This document shows positions 16,793 to 25,524 of a DNA stretch of 64,000 bases, in pieces (positions within the stretch are counted from its first letter, which is position 1; every line of letters starts with the position of its first letter). The notes beneath the pieces are model-generated. The model was not told where the DNA came from and did not search any database. It saw nothing but the letters and a program-made list of their open reading frames with translations. This DNA comes from Gordonia humi (GTDB taxonomy: Bacteria; Actinomycetota; Actinomycetes; Mycobacteriales; Mycobacteriaceae). Where the stretch lies: the NCBI RefSeq assembly GCF_014197435.1, contig NZ_JACIFP010000001.1, positions 4,526,001 through 4,590,000 on the forward strand, in the 5' to 3' direction. The position numbers were made by a program, and so were the translations under genes.

Positions 16793-18004
16793 GTGCCGAT
16801 GCCGCGTTCCACGAACCGAACTCCCGGGCTCCTCCTCGCAGCCTCCGTCGTCCTCCTGGTCGTGACGACGACGCTCGGTCTCAACGGATCGAACGGCTAC
16901 TACCTCGATCTGATGGTCTACCGACTCGGCGCCCAGGCCTGGCTCGACGGTGATCCCGTCTACGGCGCGCTGCCGTCGTTGATGCACGGGTCGGTGCATC
17001 TGCCGTTCACGTATCCGCCGCTGGCCGCTGTCGTGTTCGCCCCGCTGGCCGCGATGCCTGCCGGCGCCGCGGGCGCCCTGATGTACACGCTGACCTTCCT
17101 CGCGGTCGGCGGCACCGTGTGGTTGGTGCTGCGGCGGCTACGGCCCGCGGTGGATCCGGTGACCCGGCTCGCGGCCGTCGTCGCGGTGGTCGCCGTGGCA
17201 CAGTTTCTGGAGCCGGTCGCCCAGACCCTCGACTTCGGTCAGATCAACGCGATCCTCATGGTGATGGTGGCGTTCGACGTCCTCGTGCCGTGGCGCCGGT
17301 GGCCGCGCGGCGTCCTGATCGGCATCGCGATCTCGATCAAGCTGACGCCTGCCGGATTCGTCCTGCTGTTCCTGGTCCGCCGCGACTGGCGGGCGCTGGC
17401 GACGACGATCGTCTCGACCGCGGTCGCGATCGGTCTCGTGTGGCTGGTGATGCCCGACGACTCGCGCACCTACTGGTTCGAGAAGGTCCGCGAGACCGGC
17501 CGGATCGGTGCCGCCCACTACGCGGGCAATCAGTCGATTCGGGGCATGGTGGCCCGGTGGGGTCTCGGCGAGCACACGACGGCGATCCTGTGGCTGGGGC
17601 TGTCGGTGATCGCCGTCGCCGCGGCCGCGGTCTGGATGCGCCGTCTGCTCGCCGAGGATCGGCTCGCGACGGCTCTCACGGTGAACGCGGCCGCGATCCT
17701 GCTGGTCTCTCCGATCAGTTGGTCGCACCACTGGGTGTGGGTGGTGCCCGCTCTGGTGATCGCCGCCGTCGCCGTGCTCGACGGCCACCGGAACGCCTGG
17801 TTCGTCGGTGCGCTGGTTCTCGCCCTCGTCGTGTTCTATACGGGTGCGCACTGGTTCTTCCCGATCCGCCACGGCGCGGAGCTGCGGTGGGCGTGGTGGG
17901 AGCAGATCATCGGCTCGGCCTATGTGTGGTTCACGTTCGCCGTGCTCGCGGCGGGCGCCTGGCACAGCCGAGCCGACGTCAGGAATCTGATCCGAGTTCG
18001 CTGA
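16793..18004 (+). CDS. GT87-family polyprenyl-phosphomannose alpha-mannosyltransferase
   Basis: This is a 403-residue membrane protein with about ten helices. The first extracytoplasmic loop has the catalytic-aspartate region NGYYLDLMVYRLGAQAWLDG followed by FTYPPLAAVVFAPLA, as in PimE and related GT-C enzymes that add alpha-1,2-mannose to PIM/lipomannan. The exact linkage cannot be told. GTG 16793 is chosen; ATG 16799 is an alternative. It overlaps the convergent small membrane protein by 26 bp. Confidence 0.85.
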   Translation: MPMPRSTNRTPGLLLAASVVLLVVTTTLGLNGSNGYYLDLMVYRLGAQAWLDGDPVYGALPSLMHGSVHLPFTYPPLAAVVFAPLAAMPAGAAGALMYTLTFLAVGGTVWLVLRRLRPAVDPVTRLAAVVAVVAVAQFLEPVAQTLDFGQINAILMVMVAFDVLVPWRRWPRGVLIGIAISIKLTPAGFVLLFLVRRDWRALATTIVSTAVAIGLVWLVMPDDSRTYWFEKVRETGRIGAAHYAGNQSIRGMVARWGLGEHTTAILWLGLSVIAVAAAAVWMRRLLAEDRLATALTVNAAAILLVSPISWSHHWVWVVPALVIAAVAVLDGHRNAWFVGALVLALVVFYTGAHWFFPIRHGAELRWAWWEQIIGSAYVWFTFAVLAAGAWHSRADVRNLIRVR

Positions 18005-18449
18005 TGCACCAGCCGTCGCTCTCGCGACGCAGTGTCATGGGGATCGGGACCGATGTCGCGCCCAGGTCGATCCGCGCGTCGACCGCGGCGGTGTCGCCGG
18101 TGATCTTCACCGCGTCGATCACGGTCCGCGCGTCCCGGCCCGCCGCGATCTGTGACGGCTCCGGAGCCCCGTCCGGTGCGCCGACGACCGGTCCGAGCCC
18201 CGCGCAGACCAGGTCGCCGAACGCCTGGGCGTCGAAGTGCGTCATCACGTCGCCGTAGGCGCGGACGCGGTCTTCGATCTGCTCGGTGTCGGTCCGCGGT
18301 TCCTCCTGTGTGGACGTCGCCGCCCGGTAGACCGCGTAGGCGCCGACGATGACGGCGAGGACGCAGACGACGGCGATCCCGATCGCCGCCAGCCGACGTC
18401 GGCGGTCCGTCACGGATCGCACGCTCGTATCGTCGGGGTCGGTCGTCAT
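17979..18449 (-). CDS. hypothetical single-pass membrane protein
   Basis: From the ATG at 18449 the product is 156 aa: a short cytoplasmic tail rich in Arg, one membrane helix (LAAIGIAVVCVLAVIVGAYAVY), then an extracytoplasmic domain with a cystatin/DUF4878-like look (VRAYGDVMTHFDAQAFGDLVCAGL … PMTLRRESDGWCISEL). Two cysteines, one after the first helix of the domain and one near the end, could form a disulfide. The upstream extension in the same frame reads as low-complexity and is not used. Its 3' end overlaps the GT87 gene. Function unknown. Confidence 0.65.
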   Translation of the reverse strand: MTTDPDDTSVRSVTDRRRRLAAIGIAVVCVLAVIVGAYAVYRAATSTQEEPRTDTEQIEDRVRAYGDVMTHFDAQAFGDLVCAGLGPVVGAPDGAPEPSQIAAGRDARTVIDAVKITGDTAAVDARIDLGATSVPIPMTLRRESDGWCISELGSDS

Positions 18450-18543
18450 AGTGGCTTGAACGGTACTCCGCGTCTTCGCGTCGTATACGACGAATGCGCC
18501 GTCGCACGGCATGTGCGGCGGCGCATTCGAGGCGGCGTGTGCC

Positions 18544-19338
18544 TCAGCTGGGTCGGACGGTGAGGATCCGCGGTCCGTCCTCGGTGACGGCGACGGTGTG
18601 CTCCCAGTGAGAGGCACGCGTTCCGTCATCGGTGACGACGGTCCACCCGTCGTCGAGTTCGGTGGTCTCCTCGGTGCCGAGCGTCAGCATCGGCTCGATC
18701 GCTAGTGTCGAACCGACGACGAGTCGGGGTCCGCGGTTGGGCTTGCCCTCGTTGGGCAGGAACGGCGGCAGGTGCATCTCTTGTCCGATGCCGTGTCCGC
18801 CGTAGTTCGCCACGATGCCGAACTTGCGCCCGAACTTGTCGATCGCGGCTTTGGTCCCCGCTTCGGTGGCGGCCGATACGTCGGTGAGACGTCCACCCGG
18901 CACCATCGCGGCGATGCCCGCCTCCAGCGACATCCTGGTGGCCTCGTTGAGCTCGGTGTCGGCCGTCGAGAGTTCGCCGACGCCGAACGTCCAGGCCGAG
19001 TCGCCGTGCCAGCCGTCGAGGATGGCGCCGCAGTCGATCGACACCAGATCGTGTTCGGCGAGAACGACGTCGGCCGACGGGATACCGTGCACGACGACGT
19101 CGTTGACCGACGCGCAGATCGAGCCGGTGAAGCCGTGGTACCCCTTGAACGACGGGACCGCTCCGGCGTCGCGGATCACCGATTCGGCGACCTCGTCGAG
19201 ATCCAGGGTGCTGACCCCGGCCTTGGCCGCGGCGCGAACCGCGACGAGCGCCTCGCCGACGATGGCGCCCGCGGCGGCCATCGCGTCGAGTTCGCCCGCC
19301 GTCCGGAACGGCACCACCTTCGGTTTGCGAAATCCCAC
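18544..19338 (-). CDS. map: type I methionine aminopeptidase
   Basis: The 264-residue enzyme removes the initiator methionine. All five metal ligands are visible in context: D in [17 protein letters not shown] (two Asp), H in [12 protein letters not shown] in STLAIEPM and E in ASHWEHTV. It lacks the long N-terminal SH3-binding extension of some actinobacterial MetAPs. It follows adk by 10 bp in the conserved secY-adk-map order. Confidence 0.97.
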   Translation of the reverse strand: MGFRKPKVVPFRTAGELDAMAAAGAIVGEALVAVRAAAKAGVSTLDLDEVAESVIRDAGAVPSFKGYHGFTGSICASVNDVVVHGIPSADVVLAEHDLVSIDCGAILDGWHGDSAWTFGVGELSTADTELNEATRMSLEAGIAAMVPGGRLTDVSAATEAGTKAAIDKFGRKFGIVANYGGHGIGQEMHLPPFLPNEGKPNRGPRLVVGSTLAIEPMLTLGTEETTELDDGWTVVTDDGTRASHWEHTVAVTEDGPRILTVRPS

Positions 19339-19348
19339 GTGCGGTTCT

Positions 19349-19897
19349 CTATGCCTTGCCGAGTGCGGTCAGGACGCGCTGGTGGACCTCCGGCAGTTCG
19401 CCGACGGCATCGATGGTCTTGACCGAGTCGGCGTAGTGCTGCAGCAGCGGCGCGGTCTCGGTCTCGTACACCGACATGCGGTTGCGGATGACGTCCTCGG
19501 TGTCGTCGGCCCGGCCGCGGGCGAGCATGCGCTCCACCACGACGTCCGCGTCGACCTCGAACGAGAGCACGCCGTCGAGCGCGGTGCCCAGATCGTCGAG
19601 GATCCCCTCGAGTGCGACGGCCTGCTCCACCGAGCGCGGGAAGCCGTCGAGGATGAAGCCCTTGGACGCGTCCGGCTCGGCGAGACGTTCGCGCACCATG
19701 TTGATGGTGATCTCCGGCGGCACCAGATTGCCCGCATCGAGGTACTTCTTGGCTTCGACGCCGATCGGGGTGCCCTGCGAGATGTTGGCTCGGAAGAGGT
19801 CGCCGGTGGAGATGTGGGGAATGCCGAGCGCCTCCGACAGCAGCTCCGCCTGCGTGCCCTTGCCTGCTCCGGGAGGACCGAGAATCACGAGTCTCAT
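19349..19897 (-). CDS. adk: adenylate kinase
   Basis: This 182-residue short-type enzyme (no zinc/LID insertion) interconverts 2 ADP with ATP and AMP. The P-loop [13 protein letters not shown]-binding [11 protein letters not shown] and [10 protein letters not shown] motifs are present. The ATG overlaps the secY stop by 4 bp, so the two are translationally coupled. Confidence 0.98.
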   Translation of the reverse strand: MRLVILGPPGAGKGTQAELLSEALGIPHISTGDLFRANISQGTPIGVEAKKYLDAGNLVPPEITINMVRERLAEPDASKGFILDGFPRSVEQAVALEGILDDLGTALDGVLSFEVDADVVVERMLARGRADDTEDVIRNRMSVYETETAPLLQHYADSVKTIDAVGELPEVHQRVLTALGKA

Positions 19898-21228
19898 TTC
19901 AGGAACCCTTCGTACTTGCGTTGCATCAACTGGCTGTTCACCTGCTTGATGGTGTCGAGGCCGACGGCCACGATGATCAGCAGCGCCGTGCCGCCGAACG
20001 GAATGTTCTGTGCTGCACCCCCACCAAGGTCCATGAACAGGTTCGGGAGGATCGAGATGATGCCGAGGTACAGCGAGCCCGGCAGCGTGATCCGGTTGAG
20101 CACATAGCTCAGGTAGTTCGCGGTCGGCTTACCCGGACGGATGCCCGGGATGAATCCGCCGTACCGCTTCATGTCGTCGGCCCGCTCCTCCGGATTGAAC
20201 GTGACCGCCACGTAGAAGTACGTGAAGAACATGATCAACAGGAAGTAGACGACGATGTGGAACCAGCTGGACGGGTTGATGAGGTTGTCCTGCATCCACA
20301 CCTGCCAGCCGGAGATCTCGGTCGCGTTCTGGTTGGTGATCTGGAGGATCAGCTGCGGAATGTAGAGCAGCGACGATGCGAAGATCACCGGGATGACGCC
20401 CGCGGTGTTCACCTTGATCGGCATGTACGTCGACGATCCGCCGTACATCTTGCGTCCCACCATGCGCTTGGCGTATTGGACCGGGATCCGGCGCATGCCC
20501 TGCTCGATGAAGACGACGGCCAGCAGGATCACCACGACGGCGACGCAGACGAGGCCGAATGCGAGGCCGCCGCGCGAGGTCAGGATGGTGCGGCCCTCTG
20601 CGGGGAGGCGGGCGACGATGCCGGCGAAGATCAGCAGCGACATGCCGTTGCCGACACCGCGTTCGGTGATGAGTTCGCCGAACCACATGACGAGCAGTGC
20701 GCCCGCGGTCATGACGAGGATGATGATGATGAGGCCGAAGATCGATCGGTCGTGGATGATCTCCTGGCCGTTGCAGTCGCCTCCGCTCGTCGGCAGCAGA
20801 TTGCCGCTGGCGGCGAGTGCGACGATGCCGGTGGACTGCAGCAGTGCCAGCGCCAGCGTCAGGTAACGCGTGTACTGCGTCATCTTGGTCTGGCCGGACT
20901 GGCCTTCCTTGCGCAGCTGCTCGAACCGCGGAATCACGACGGTGAGCAGCTGAACGATGATGGAGGCCGTGATGTACGGCATGATGCCGATCGCGAACAC
21001 CGACAGCTGCAGCAGCGCCCCGCCGGAGAACATGTTGATCAGCGAGTAGATCTGACCTGAGTCGCCCTGGCTGGCGGCGTCGACGCATTTGTCGATCATC
21101 TTGAAGTTCACGCCCGGCGACGGCAGCGTCGCGCCCAGGCGATACAGGACGAGGATGCCGAGGACGTAGAAGATCTTCTTCCTCAGATCGGGCGTCCGGA
21201 AGGTCGCCACGAGGGGGGAAAGCACCAA
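19894..21228 (-). CDS. secY: preprotein translocase subunit SecY
   Basis: It is 444 aa with ten membrane segments. The plug region begins at about residue 65 ([22 protein letters not shown]) and the C-terminal cytoplasmic loops contact SecA and the ribosome. It forms the SecYEG protein-conducting channel. A 208-bp gap with two hairpins separates it from rplO upstream, so its expression may be set apart from the ribosomal genes. Confidence 0.98.
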   Translation of the reverse strand: MVLSPLVATFRTPDLRKKIFYVLGILVLYRLGATLPSPGVNFKMIDKCVDAASQGDSGQIYSLINMFSGGALLQLSVFAIGIMPYITASIIVQLLTVVIPRFEQLRKEGQSGQTKMTQYTRYLTLALALLQSTGIVALAASGNLLPTSGGDCNGQEIIHDRSIFGLIIIILVMTAGALLVMWFGELITERGVGNGMSLLIFAGIVARLPAEGRTILTSRGGLAFGLVCVAVVVILLAVVFIEQGMRRIPVQYAKRMVGRKMYGGSSTYMPIKVNTAGVIPVIFASSLLYIPQLILQITNQNATEISGWQVWMQDNLINPSSWFHIVVYFLLIMFFTYFYVAVTFNPEERADDMKRYGGFIPGIRPGKPTANYLSYVLNRITLPGSLYLGIISILPNLFMDLGGGAAQNIPFGGTALLIIVAVGLDTIKQVNSQLMQRKYEGFLK

Positions 21229-21354
21229 GTCCTCCTATAAGCACCTGAATTGAACCGACCGCCGAGCGGGGTCCTCAAGCGATCACTCTCGAAAGATTCC
21301 GGGCACCCTGTCTTCAGGGCGCCCCTACGAACTTTAACAGTCCTCGAACCACCA

Positions 21355-21412
21355 CCGGTCAGGCGAGCACTGCTTGGGACACGAATGTCCGGCATGTCGC
21401 TCGCCTGACCGG
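21355..21412 (-). terminator. long stem-loop in the rplO–secY gap
   Basis: CCGGTCAGGCGAGC at 21355-21368 pairs perfectly with GCTCGCCTGACCGG at 21399-21412, and GGACA/TGTCC forms an inner stem with loop CGAA. A second, weaker hairpin (CCCTG/CAGGG) lies at about 21301-21325. They sit in the 208-bp spacer between rplO and secY. They look like an attenuator or processing site that separates ribosomal protein output from secY-adk-map. The T-run is weak. Confidence 0.6.
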
Positions 21413-21436
21413 GGAGATCAGAACTTCACCGCGCTC

Positions 21437-21877
21437 TTACTGCTCGGTGGCGGTGCCGCCTGCGGCGGCGATCTTCTCTTTGGCGGAGCCGGTGAACTTG
21501 TCAGCGATCACATCGACCTTGACGCTCAGTTCGCCGTTGCCGAGAACCTTGACGAGACGGTTCTTGCGGACCGCGCCGGCCGCGACCAGTTCGGCGACAC
21601 CGACGGTGCCGCCCTCCGGGAACAGACGGGCGATGTCGCCGACGTTGACGACCTGGTACTCCACGCGGTTCGGGTTGGTGAAGCCCTTGAGCTTGGGCAG
21701 ACGCATGTGAATGGGCATCTGGCCGCCTTCGAAGCCGGCGGGCACATTCTTACGCGCCTTGGTGCCCTTGGTGCCGCGACCCGCGGTCTTACCCTTCGAG
21801 CCCTCACCGCGACCCACGCGGGTCTTATCGGTCTTCGCGCCCGGGGCGGGGCGAAGATGGTGCAGCTTGATGGTCAT
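21437..21877 (-). CDS. rplO: 50S ribosomal protein L15
   Basis: The 146-residue protein starts [31 protein letters not shown], the glycine/basic-rich rRNA-binding N-terminus of L15, with a globular C-terminal domain ending in [20 protein letters not shown]. It overlaps rpmD by 4 bp. Confidence 0.98.
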   Translation of the reverse strand: MTIKLHHLRPAPGAKTDKTRVGRGEGSKGKTAGRGTKGTKARKNVPAGFEGGQMPIHMRLPKLKGFTNPNRVEYQVVNVGDIARLFPEGGTVGVAELVAAGAVRKNRLVKVLGNGELSVKVDVIADKFTGSAKEKIAAAGGTATEQ

Positions 21878-22059
21878 GACTTAACCTCTTCGACTGTCAC
21901 GAGGTGGCGGACCACGTTGATGAGGCCGCGGTTCACCGGGTTGTCCTCGCGGGTGACGGTCTTGCGGATACCCTTGAGTCCAAGGGTGCGCAGGCTGTCA
22001 CGCTGGTTCTTCTTGGTACCGACGGTGCCCTTGATCTGGGTGATCTTCAGCTCGGCCAT
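21874..22059 (-). CDS. rpmD: 50S ribosomal protein L30
   Basis: The 61-residue protein has the L30 ferredoxin-like pattern [21 protein letters not shown] … [24 protein letters not shown]. It sits between rpsE and rplO as in other spc operons and overlaps rplO by 4 bp. Confidence 0.98.
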   Translation of the reverse strand: MAELKITQIKGTVGTKKNQRDSLRTLGLKGIRKTVTREDNPVNRGLINVVRHLVTVEEVKS

Positions 22060-22062
22060 GGC

Positions 22063-22716
22063 TTATGCTCCCTTGTTCGCTGCGGCAGCGGCGCGTGCAC
22101 GCAGCATGCCGGCGGGGGTGACCTCTTCGACGGTCAGCCCGCGACGTGCAGCGACCTCTTCGGGCTGCTGCAGCATCTTGAGGGCCGCGACGGTCGCGTG
22201 GACGACGTTGATCGCGTTGTCCGAGCCGAGGCTCTTGGCGAGGACGTCGCTGACGCCCGCGCACTCGAGGACGGCGCGGACAGCACCACCGGCGATGACA
22301 CCGGTACCGGAGCTGGCCGGGCGCAGCATGACGACACCGGCGGCGGCCTCACCCTGAACCGGGTGGGTCACGGTGCCGGCGATCAGCGGGACGCGGAAGA
22401 AGTTCTTGCGAGCCTCTTCGACGCCCTTCTGGATCGCTGCGGGAACTTCCTTGGCCTTGCCGTAGCCGACGCCGACCATGCCGTTGCCGTCGCCGACGAC
22501 GACGAGAGCGGTGAAGCTGAAGCGACGACCGCCCTTGACGACCTTGGAGACGCGGTTGATGGTGACGACGCGCTCGAGGTGGTTCTTCTCCTCGCGGTCG
22601 CGGCCTCCGCGGTTGTCGCGACGATCGCCGCGGCCGCGGCCGCGCTCGTTGCCGCCCTGGTTGTTGGTGTTGTTTCCGGCGGGTCCGTTGCCGCCATCAC
22701 GCTGACGTCCGGGCAT
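22063..22716 (-). CDS. rpsE: 30S ribosomal protein S5 with Gly/Arg-rich N-terminal extension
   Basis: The 217-residue protein has about 45 extra N-terminal residues rich in Gly, Asn and Arg ([18 protein letters not shown]), then the double-stranded RNA-binding S5 domain ([19 protein letters not shown]) and the C-terminal S5 domain. S5 helps maintain decoding accuracy and mRNA unwinding at the entry tunnel. Such extensions occur on S5 of Mycobacteriales. Confidence 0.97.
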   Translation of the reverse strand: MPGRQRDGGNGPAGNNTNNQGGNERGRGRGDRRDNRGGRDREEKNHLERVVTINRVSKVVKGGRRFSFTALVVVGDGNGMVGVGYGKAKEVPAAIQKGVEEARKNFFRVPLIAGTVTHPVQGEAAAGVVMLRPASSGTGVIAGGAVRAVLECAGVSDVLAKSLGSDNAINVVHATVAALKMLQQPEEVAARRGLTVEEVTPAGMLRARAAAAANKGA

Positions 22717-22750
22717 CAGATGTCCCCTCCGTTGATCTTGTTGGTCATCA

Positions 22751-23161
22751 TCAGAACTTCAGGCCTCCCTCGCGGGCGGCGTCGGCCAGGGCCGCGATGC
22801 GACCGTGGTACGCCTTGCCGCCGCGGTCGAAGACCACTGCGTCGATGCCCGCGGCCTTGGCGCGAGCCGCGACGAGCTCGCCGACCTTCGCTGCCTGTGC
22901 CGACTTGTCGCCACCGGCGGCGCGGATGTCGGCCTCGATGGTGCTGGCGGCGGCCAGGGTGTGACCGGTGAGGTCGTCGATGACCTGCACGTGGATGTGG
23001 CGGCTGCTGCGCTTGACGGCCATGCGCGGACGCTCGGCGGTACCGGAGATGTTCTTGCGCAGGCGGAAGTGACGGTTCTTGGTCGCGGTGCGACGGCGAG
23101 TCGACACGTCCTTGCCGAGGGGCTTACGAGCCTTATCAGTCGTTTGAGTTGCTTCAGCCAT
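22751..23161 (-). CDS. rplR: 50S ribosomal protein L18
   Basis: This 136-residue 5S rRNA-binding protein contains [41 protein letters not shown] and ends [27 protein letters not shown], the standard L18 tail. A short Thr/Lys-rich N-terminal extension is present. It follows rplF by 3 bp. Confidence 0.98.
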   Translation of the reverse strand: MAEATQTTDKARKPLGKDVSTRRRTATKNRHFRLRKNISGTAERPRMAVKRSSRHIHVQVIDDLTGHTLAAASTIEADIRAAGGDKSAQAAKVGELVAARAKAAGIDAVVFDRGGKAYHGRIAALADAAREGGLKF

Positions 23162-23164
23162 TTT

Positions 23165-23701
23165 CTACTTACCCGTCTTTCCGACCTTGCGGCGGATCTG
23201 CTCACCCTCGTAGCGAACGCCCTTGCCCTTGTACGGGTCCGGACGACGCAGACGACGGATGTTCGCCGAGATCTGGCCGACTTGCTGCTTGTCGATGCCC
23301 GAGACCGAGAACTTGGTGGGCGACTCGACTGCGAAGGTGATGCCCTCCGGTGCCTCGATCGGCACGGGGTGGCTGTAGCCGAGGGCGAACTCGAGGTCCT
23401 TGCCCTTGGCCTGGACGCGGTAGCCGACACCGAAGATCTCCATCTTGCGGGTGTAGCCCTCGGTCACGCCGATCACCAGGTTGTTGACGAGGGTGCGGCT
23501 CAGGCCGTGCAGTGCACGGTTGCGGCGCTCGTCGTTCGGACGGGTGACGACGATGGTGTTCTCTTCCTTCGTCACCTCGATCGGCTCGGAGACGGTGAGG
23601 CTCAGTTCGCCCTTCGGGCCCTTGACCTTCACGTCCTGGCCGTCGATGGTGACATCGACGCCGGCCGGAATTGCGATGGGGTTCTTACCAATACGCGACA
23701 T
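23165..23701 (-). CDS. rplF: 50S ribosomal protein L6
   Basis: The 178-residue protein has two tandem L6 domains. It starts [33 protein letters not shown] and carries the C-terminal signature [13 protein letters not shown], near the GTPase-associated centre. It follows rpsH by 15 bp. Confidence 0.98.
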   Translation of the reverse strand: MSRIGKNPIAIPAGVDVTIDGQDVKVKGPKGELSLTVSEPIEVTKEENTIVVTRPNDERRNRALHGLSRTLVNNLVIGVTEGYTRKMEIFGVGYRVQAKGKDLEFALGYSHPVPIEAPEGITFAVESPTKFSVSGIDKQQVGQISANIRRLRRPDPYKGKGVRYEGEQIRRKVGKTGK

Positions 23702-23716
23702 TGTTCTACGCTTCCC

Positions 23717-24115
23717 CTACCAGACGTAGGCGAGGACTTCGCCGCCCACGCCCTGGTTAGCTGCCTGGCGGTCGGTGAGGAGGCCGGACGACGTGGAGAT
23801 GATGGCCACGCCGAGGCCGCCCAGGACCTTGGGCAGGTTGGTGGACTTCGCGTACACCCGGAGTCCCGGCTTCGAGACGCGACGGAGACCAGCGATGCTG
23901 CGCTCCCGGCTCGGGCCGTACTTGAGGGTGACGACGAGCTTCTTGCCGACCTCTGCGTCTTCGACGCGGAAGTCGGTGATGTAGCCCTCGCGCTTGAGGA
24001 TCTCGGCGATGTTCACCTTGATCTTCGACGACGGGAGGGTCACCTCGTCGTGAAACGCCGAGTTGGCGTTACGCAGACGCGTCAGGAAGTCTGCGATCGG
24101 GTCAGTCATGGTCAT
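23717..24115 (-). CDS. rpsH: 30S ribosomal protein S8
   Basis: The 132-residue protein begins [25 protein letters not shown] and ends [26 protein letters not shown], both standard for S8. S8 is a central-domain 16S rRNA binder and autoregulator of spc operons in other bacteria. Two in-frame ATGs (24115, 24109) are possible starts. It is the first gene of this operon segment: the usual upstream partners rplN-rplX-rplE-rpsN are not next to it. Confidence 0.98.
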   Translation of the reverse strand: MTMTDPIADFLTRLRNANSAFHDEVTLPSSKIKVNIAEILKREGYITDFRVEDAEVGKKLVVTLKYGPSRERSIAGLRRVSKPGLRVYAKSTNLPKVLGGLGVAIISTSSGLLTDRQAANQGVGGEVLAYVW

Positions 24116-24314
24116 GGTTGACCGTCAACCTTTCTCGTAGCGGTTCCCATGCAGCGGTGACCTGCGATTTCTCGCATGCGGTACGCCGGTGGGCCTTCCA
24201 CGAAGTGGATAGTTGTGCATTTTCTCCCCCGTCGATGCCATTGGCTTTTCGCCGGCACCCACGGGCTATGAAGTTGTAGCTCCCGGGGGCACAGTTCACC
24301 CAGGCAACTGGTTC
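24116..24314 (-). other. leader region of the rpsH operon
   Basis: About 195 nt of untranslated leader lie between the predicted promoter and rpsH. Directly before the first ATG is a perfect DNA palindrome, GGTTGAC-S-GTCAACC (24116-24130), just 3' of the GAGAAAGG ribosome-binding site at about 24129-24136. An S8 autoregulatory structure could sit here, but no match to the E. coli S8 site was recognised. A 65-codon frame crossing into rpsH is not convincing as a gene. Confidence 0.5.
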
Positions 24315-24343
24315 AGTGTAGAGAACTCGCGGTCGCAGGCCAA
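24315..24343 (-). promoter_or_regulatory. sigma-70/SigA-type promoter of the rpsH operon
   Basis: Read on the minus strand, TTGGCC (24343-24338), a 17-bp spacer and TACACT (24320-24315) make a good -35/-10 pair. It is about 200 bp upstream of rpsH and pointed at it. It is the best promoter match noticed in the window. Confidence 0.65.
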
Positions 24344-24400
24344 ATCGGCGACGGCGAGCAGCGTCGCGGAGGCCTGCGGGACGGACCGCATATTAGACGT

Positions 24401-24433
24401 GCAGATCATTACCCGCCAGTGGTAACGATCTGC
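24401..24433. promoter_or_regulatory. 13-bp inverted repeat, candidate operator
   Basis: GCAGATCATTACC and GGTAACGATCTGC are inverted with 12 of 13 positions matching, separated by 7 nt (CGCCAGT). It lies about 70 bp upstream of the AbiEi-domain gene and about 60 bp upstream of the divergent rpsH promoter. AbiEi antitoxins are known to bind inverted repeats in their own promoter, so autoregulation is a reasonable guess. Confidence 0.5.
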
Positions 24434-24454
24434 ATTCGAAGTCTATCCACAGCC

Positions 24455-24475
24455 GTTCGACTGGATCTGTCGAAC
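24455..24475. promoter_or_regulatory. 7-bp perfect inverted repeat, candidate operator
   Basis: GTTCGAC and GTCGAAC are perfect inverted arms with a 7-nt spacer (TGGATCT), ending 28 bp before the ATG of the AbiEi-domain gene. The same arm spacing as the upstream repeat at 24401-24433 suggests two sites for one dimeric regulator, though the arm sequences differ. Confidence 0.45.
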
Positions 24476-24503
24476 GCCGGACTGTCGACGCAGACTTCAC
24501 CGC

Positions 24504-25478
24504 ATGGGGGAATCACAAGAGCTTCGTCACTTGGCACGACTGATCAACGACCAAGACGGCGTCGTCGCACGAGGCCAGGTCCTCGCCTGCGGTCTCGACT
24601 CTGCATTGGTGCGAAGGCGGTTGCGCCGGGGAACGTGGGTCACCCTCTATCCCGGCGTCTACGTGACACACACCGGATTACTGACCTGGGGGCAGCGTGC
24701 TTGGGCCGCTGTGCTGGACGCCGAGCCCGCTGCGCTCAGCCATCAATCGGCCATCCGAATCGCGAGCCGCAAGCCGAACGACGGCCCGGTCGACGAGGTC
24801 ATCCACATCGCGGTTCCGGCAGGCCGGCACGTGAGCGCGCGCCCCGGCGTCGTGGTGCACCATCGTAGGACGTACGACACCGATGTACACGCGCATTTCA
24901 CACCTCCTCGGGTTCGATTCGACGACGCCGTCGTCGACGTCGCCGCACAGGCGGACGACGAGATCGCATTGGTCTCGATCCTGGCCACTGCGATCGGCAA
25001 TCGCCAGACCACGGCAGACCGTCTGATCAACGTGGTGGGGCGTCGACGCCGCCTTCGACGGCGATCTCTCATCGTCGCCATGCTCGAAGACGTCCGCGAC
25101 GGAACCTGTTCAACGCTGGAACACGAGTACTACGTCAAGGTGGAGAAGCCGCACGGCCTTCCGTCTCCCGAACGGCAGGCCCCGACGTACACCCAACGGC
25201 CTGGCTTCCGAGACCTGCTCTATCAGAGGCTCGGCGTGGCGGTCGAACTCGACGGCCGCTTGTTCCATGACAGTGCGCGGGCTCGTGACCGCGATCTCGA
25301 TCGTGACCTGGACGCGGCGGTCGAGCAGGATCTGCAGACGATACGACTCGGCTGGGGACAGTCATCAGTTCGTGCGTGCGCGACGGCGGTCAAGATGGGG
25401 CGGCTCTTCGTCAAGAACGGGTGGGACGGCACGCCGACTCCGTGCTCTCGTCCCGACTGCGCCGTCCGACGAGGATGA
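24504..25478 (+). CDS. AbiEi-type antitoxin domain / DUF559 (Vsr-like) protein
   Basis: The 324-residue protein has an N-terminal winged-helix AbiEi-like domain (LINDQDGVVARGQVLACGLDSALVRRRLRRGTWVTLYPGVYV), a middle region, and a C-terminal DUF559 domain of the very-short-patch-repair endonuclease fold (STLEHEYY … VAVELDGRLFHD … LDRDLDAAVEQDLQTIRLGW). In the nuclease fold, E (LEHEYY), D (ELDGRLFHD) and a later polar residue would be the metal site. This fusion is common in Actinobacteria but its role is not established; no adjacent AbiEii toxin is present. It looks slightly lower in GC than its neighbours, hinting at transfer. Confidence 0.75.
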   Translation: MGESQELRHLARLINDQDGVVARGQVLACGLDSALVRRRLRRGTWVTLYPGVYVTHTGLLTWGQRAWAAVLDAEPAALSHQSAIRIASRKPNDGPVDEVIHIAVPAGRHVSARPGVVVHHRRTYDTDVHAHFTPPRVRFDDAVVDVAAQADDEIALVSILATAIGNRQTTADRLINVVGRRRRLRRRSLIVAMLEDVRDGTCSTLEHEYYVKVEKPHGLPSPERQAPTYTQRPGFRDLLYQRLGVAVELDGRLFHDSARARDRDLDRDLDAAVEQDLQTIRLGWGQSSVRACATAVKMGRLFVKNGWDGTPTPCSRPDCAVRRG

Positions 25479-25522
25479 GTGCGGGTTTCTTACCGCCGAG
25501 AGGTAAGAACCCGCACTCATCC
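25473..25522. terminator. bidirectional stem-loop terminator
   Basis: GGATGAGTGCGGGT and ACCCGCACTCATCC continue into TTCTTACC/GGTAAGAA to give a near-perfect 21-bp stem (one extra T in the left arm) with a GCCGAG-centred loop. It overlaps the stop codon of the AbiEi-domain gene and ends 2 bp from the stop of the convergent NCS1 permease gene, so it can serve both transcripts. The length of the stem is striking. Confidence 0.75.
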
Positions 25523-25524
25523 AG

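Noticed and set aside
24102..24299. 65-codon frame overlapping the rpsH start
   Set aside because: GTG start without a ribosome-binding site, overlaps the S8 leader and start, and no recognisable protein pattern.
24443..24451. DnaA-box-like CTATCCACA
   Set aside because: Single copy, one mismatch, no cluster and no dnaA/dnaN nearby, so not an origin.
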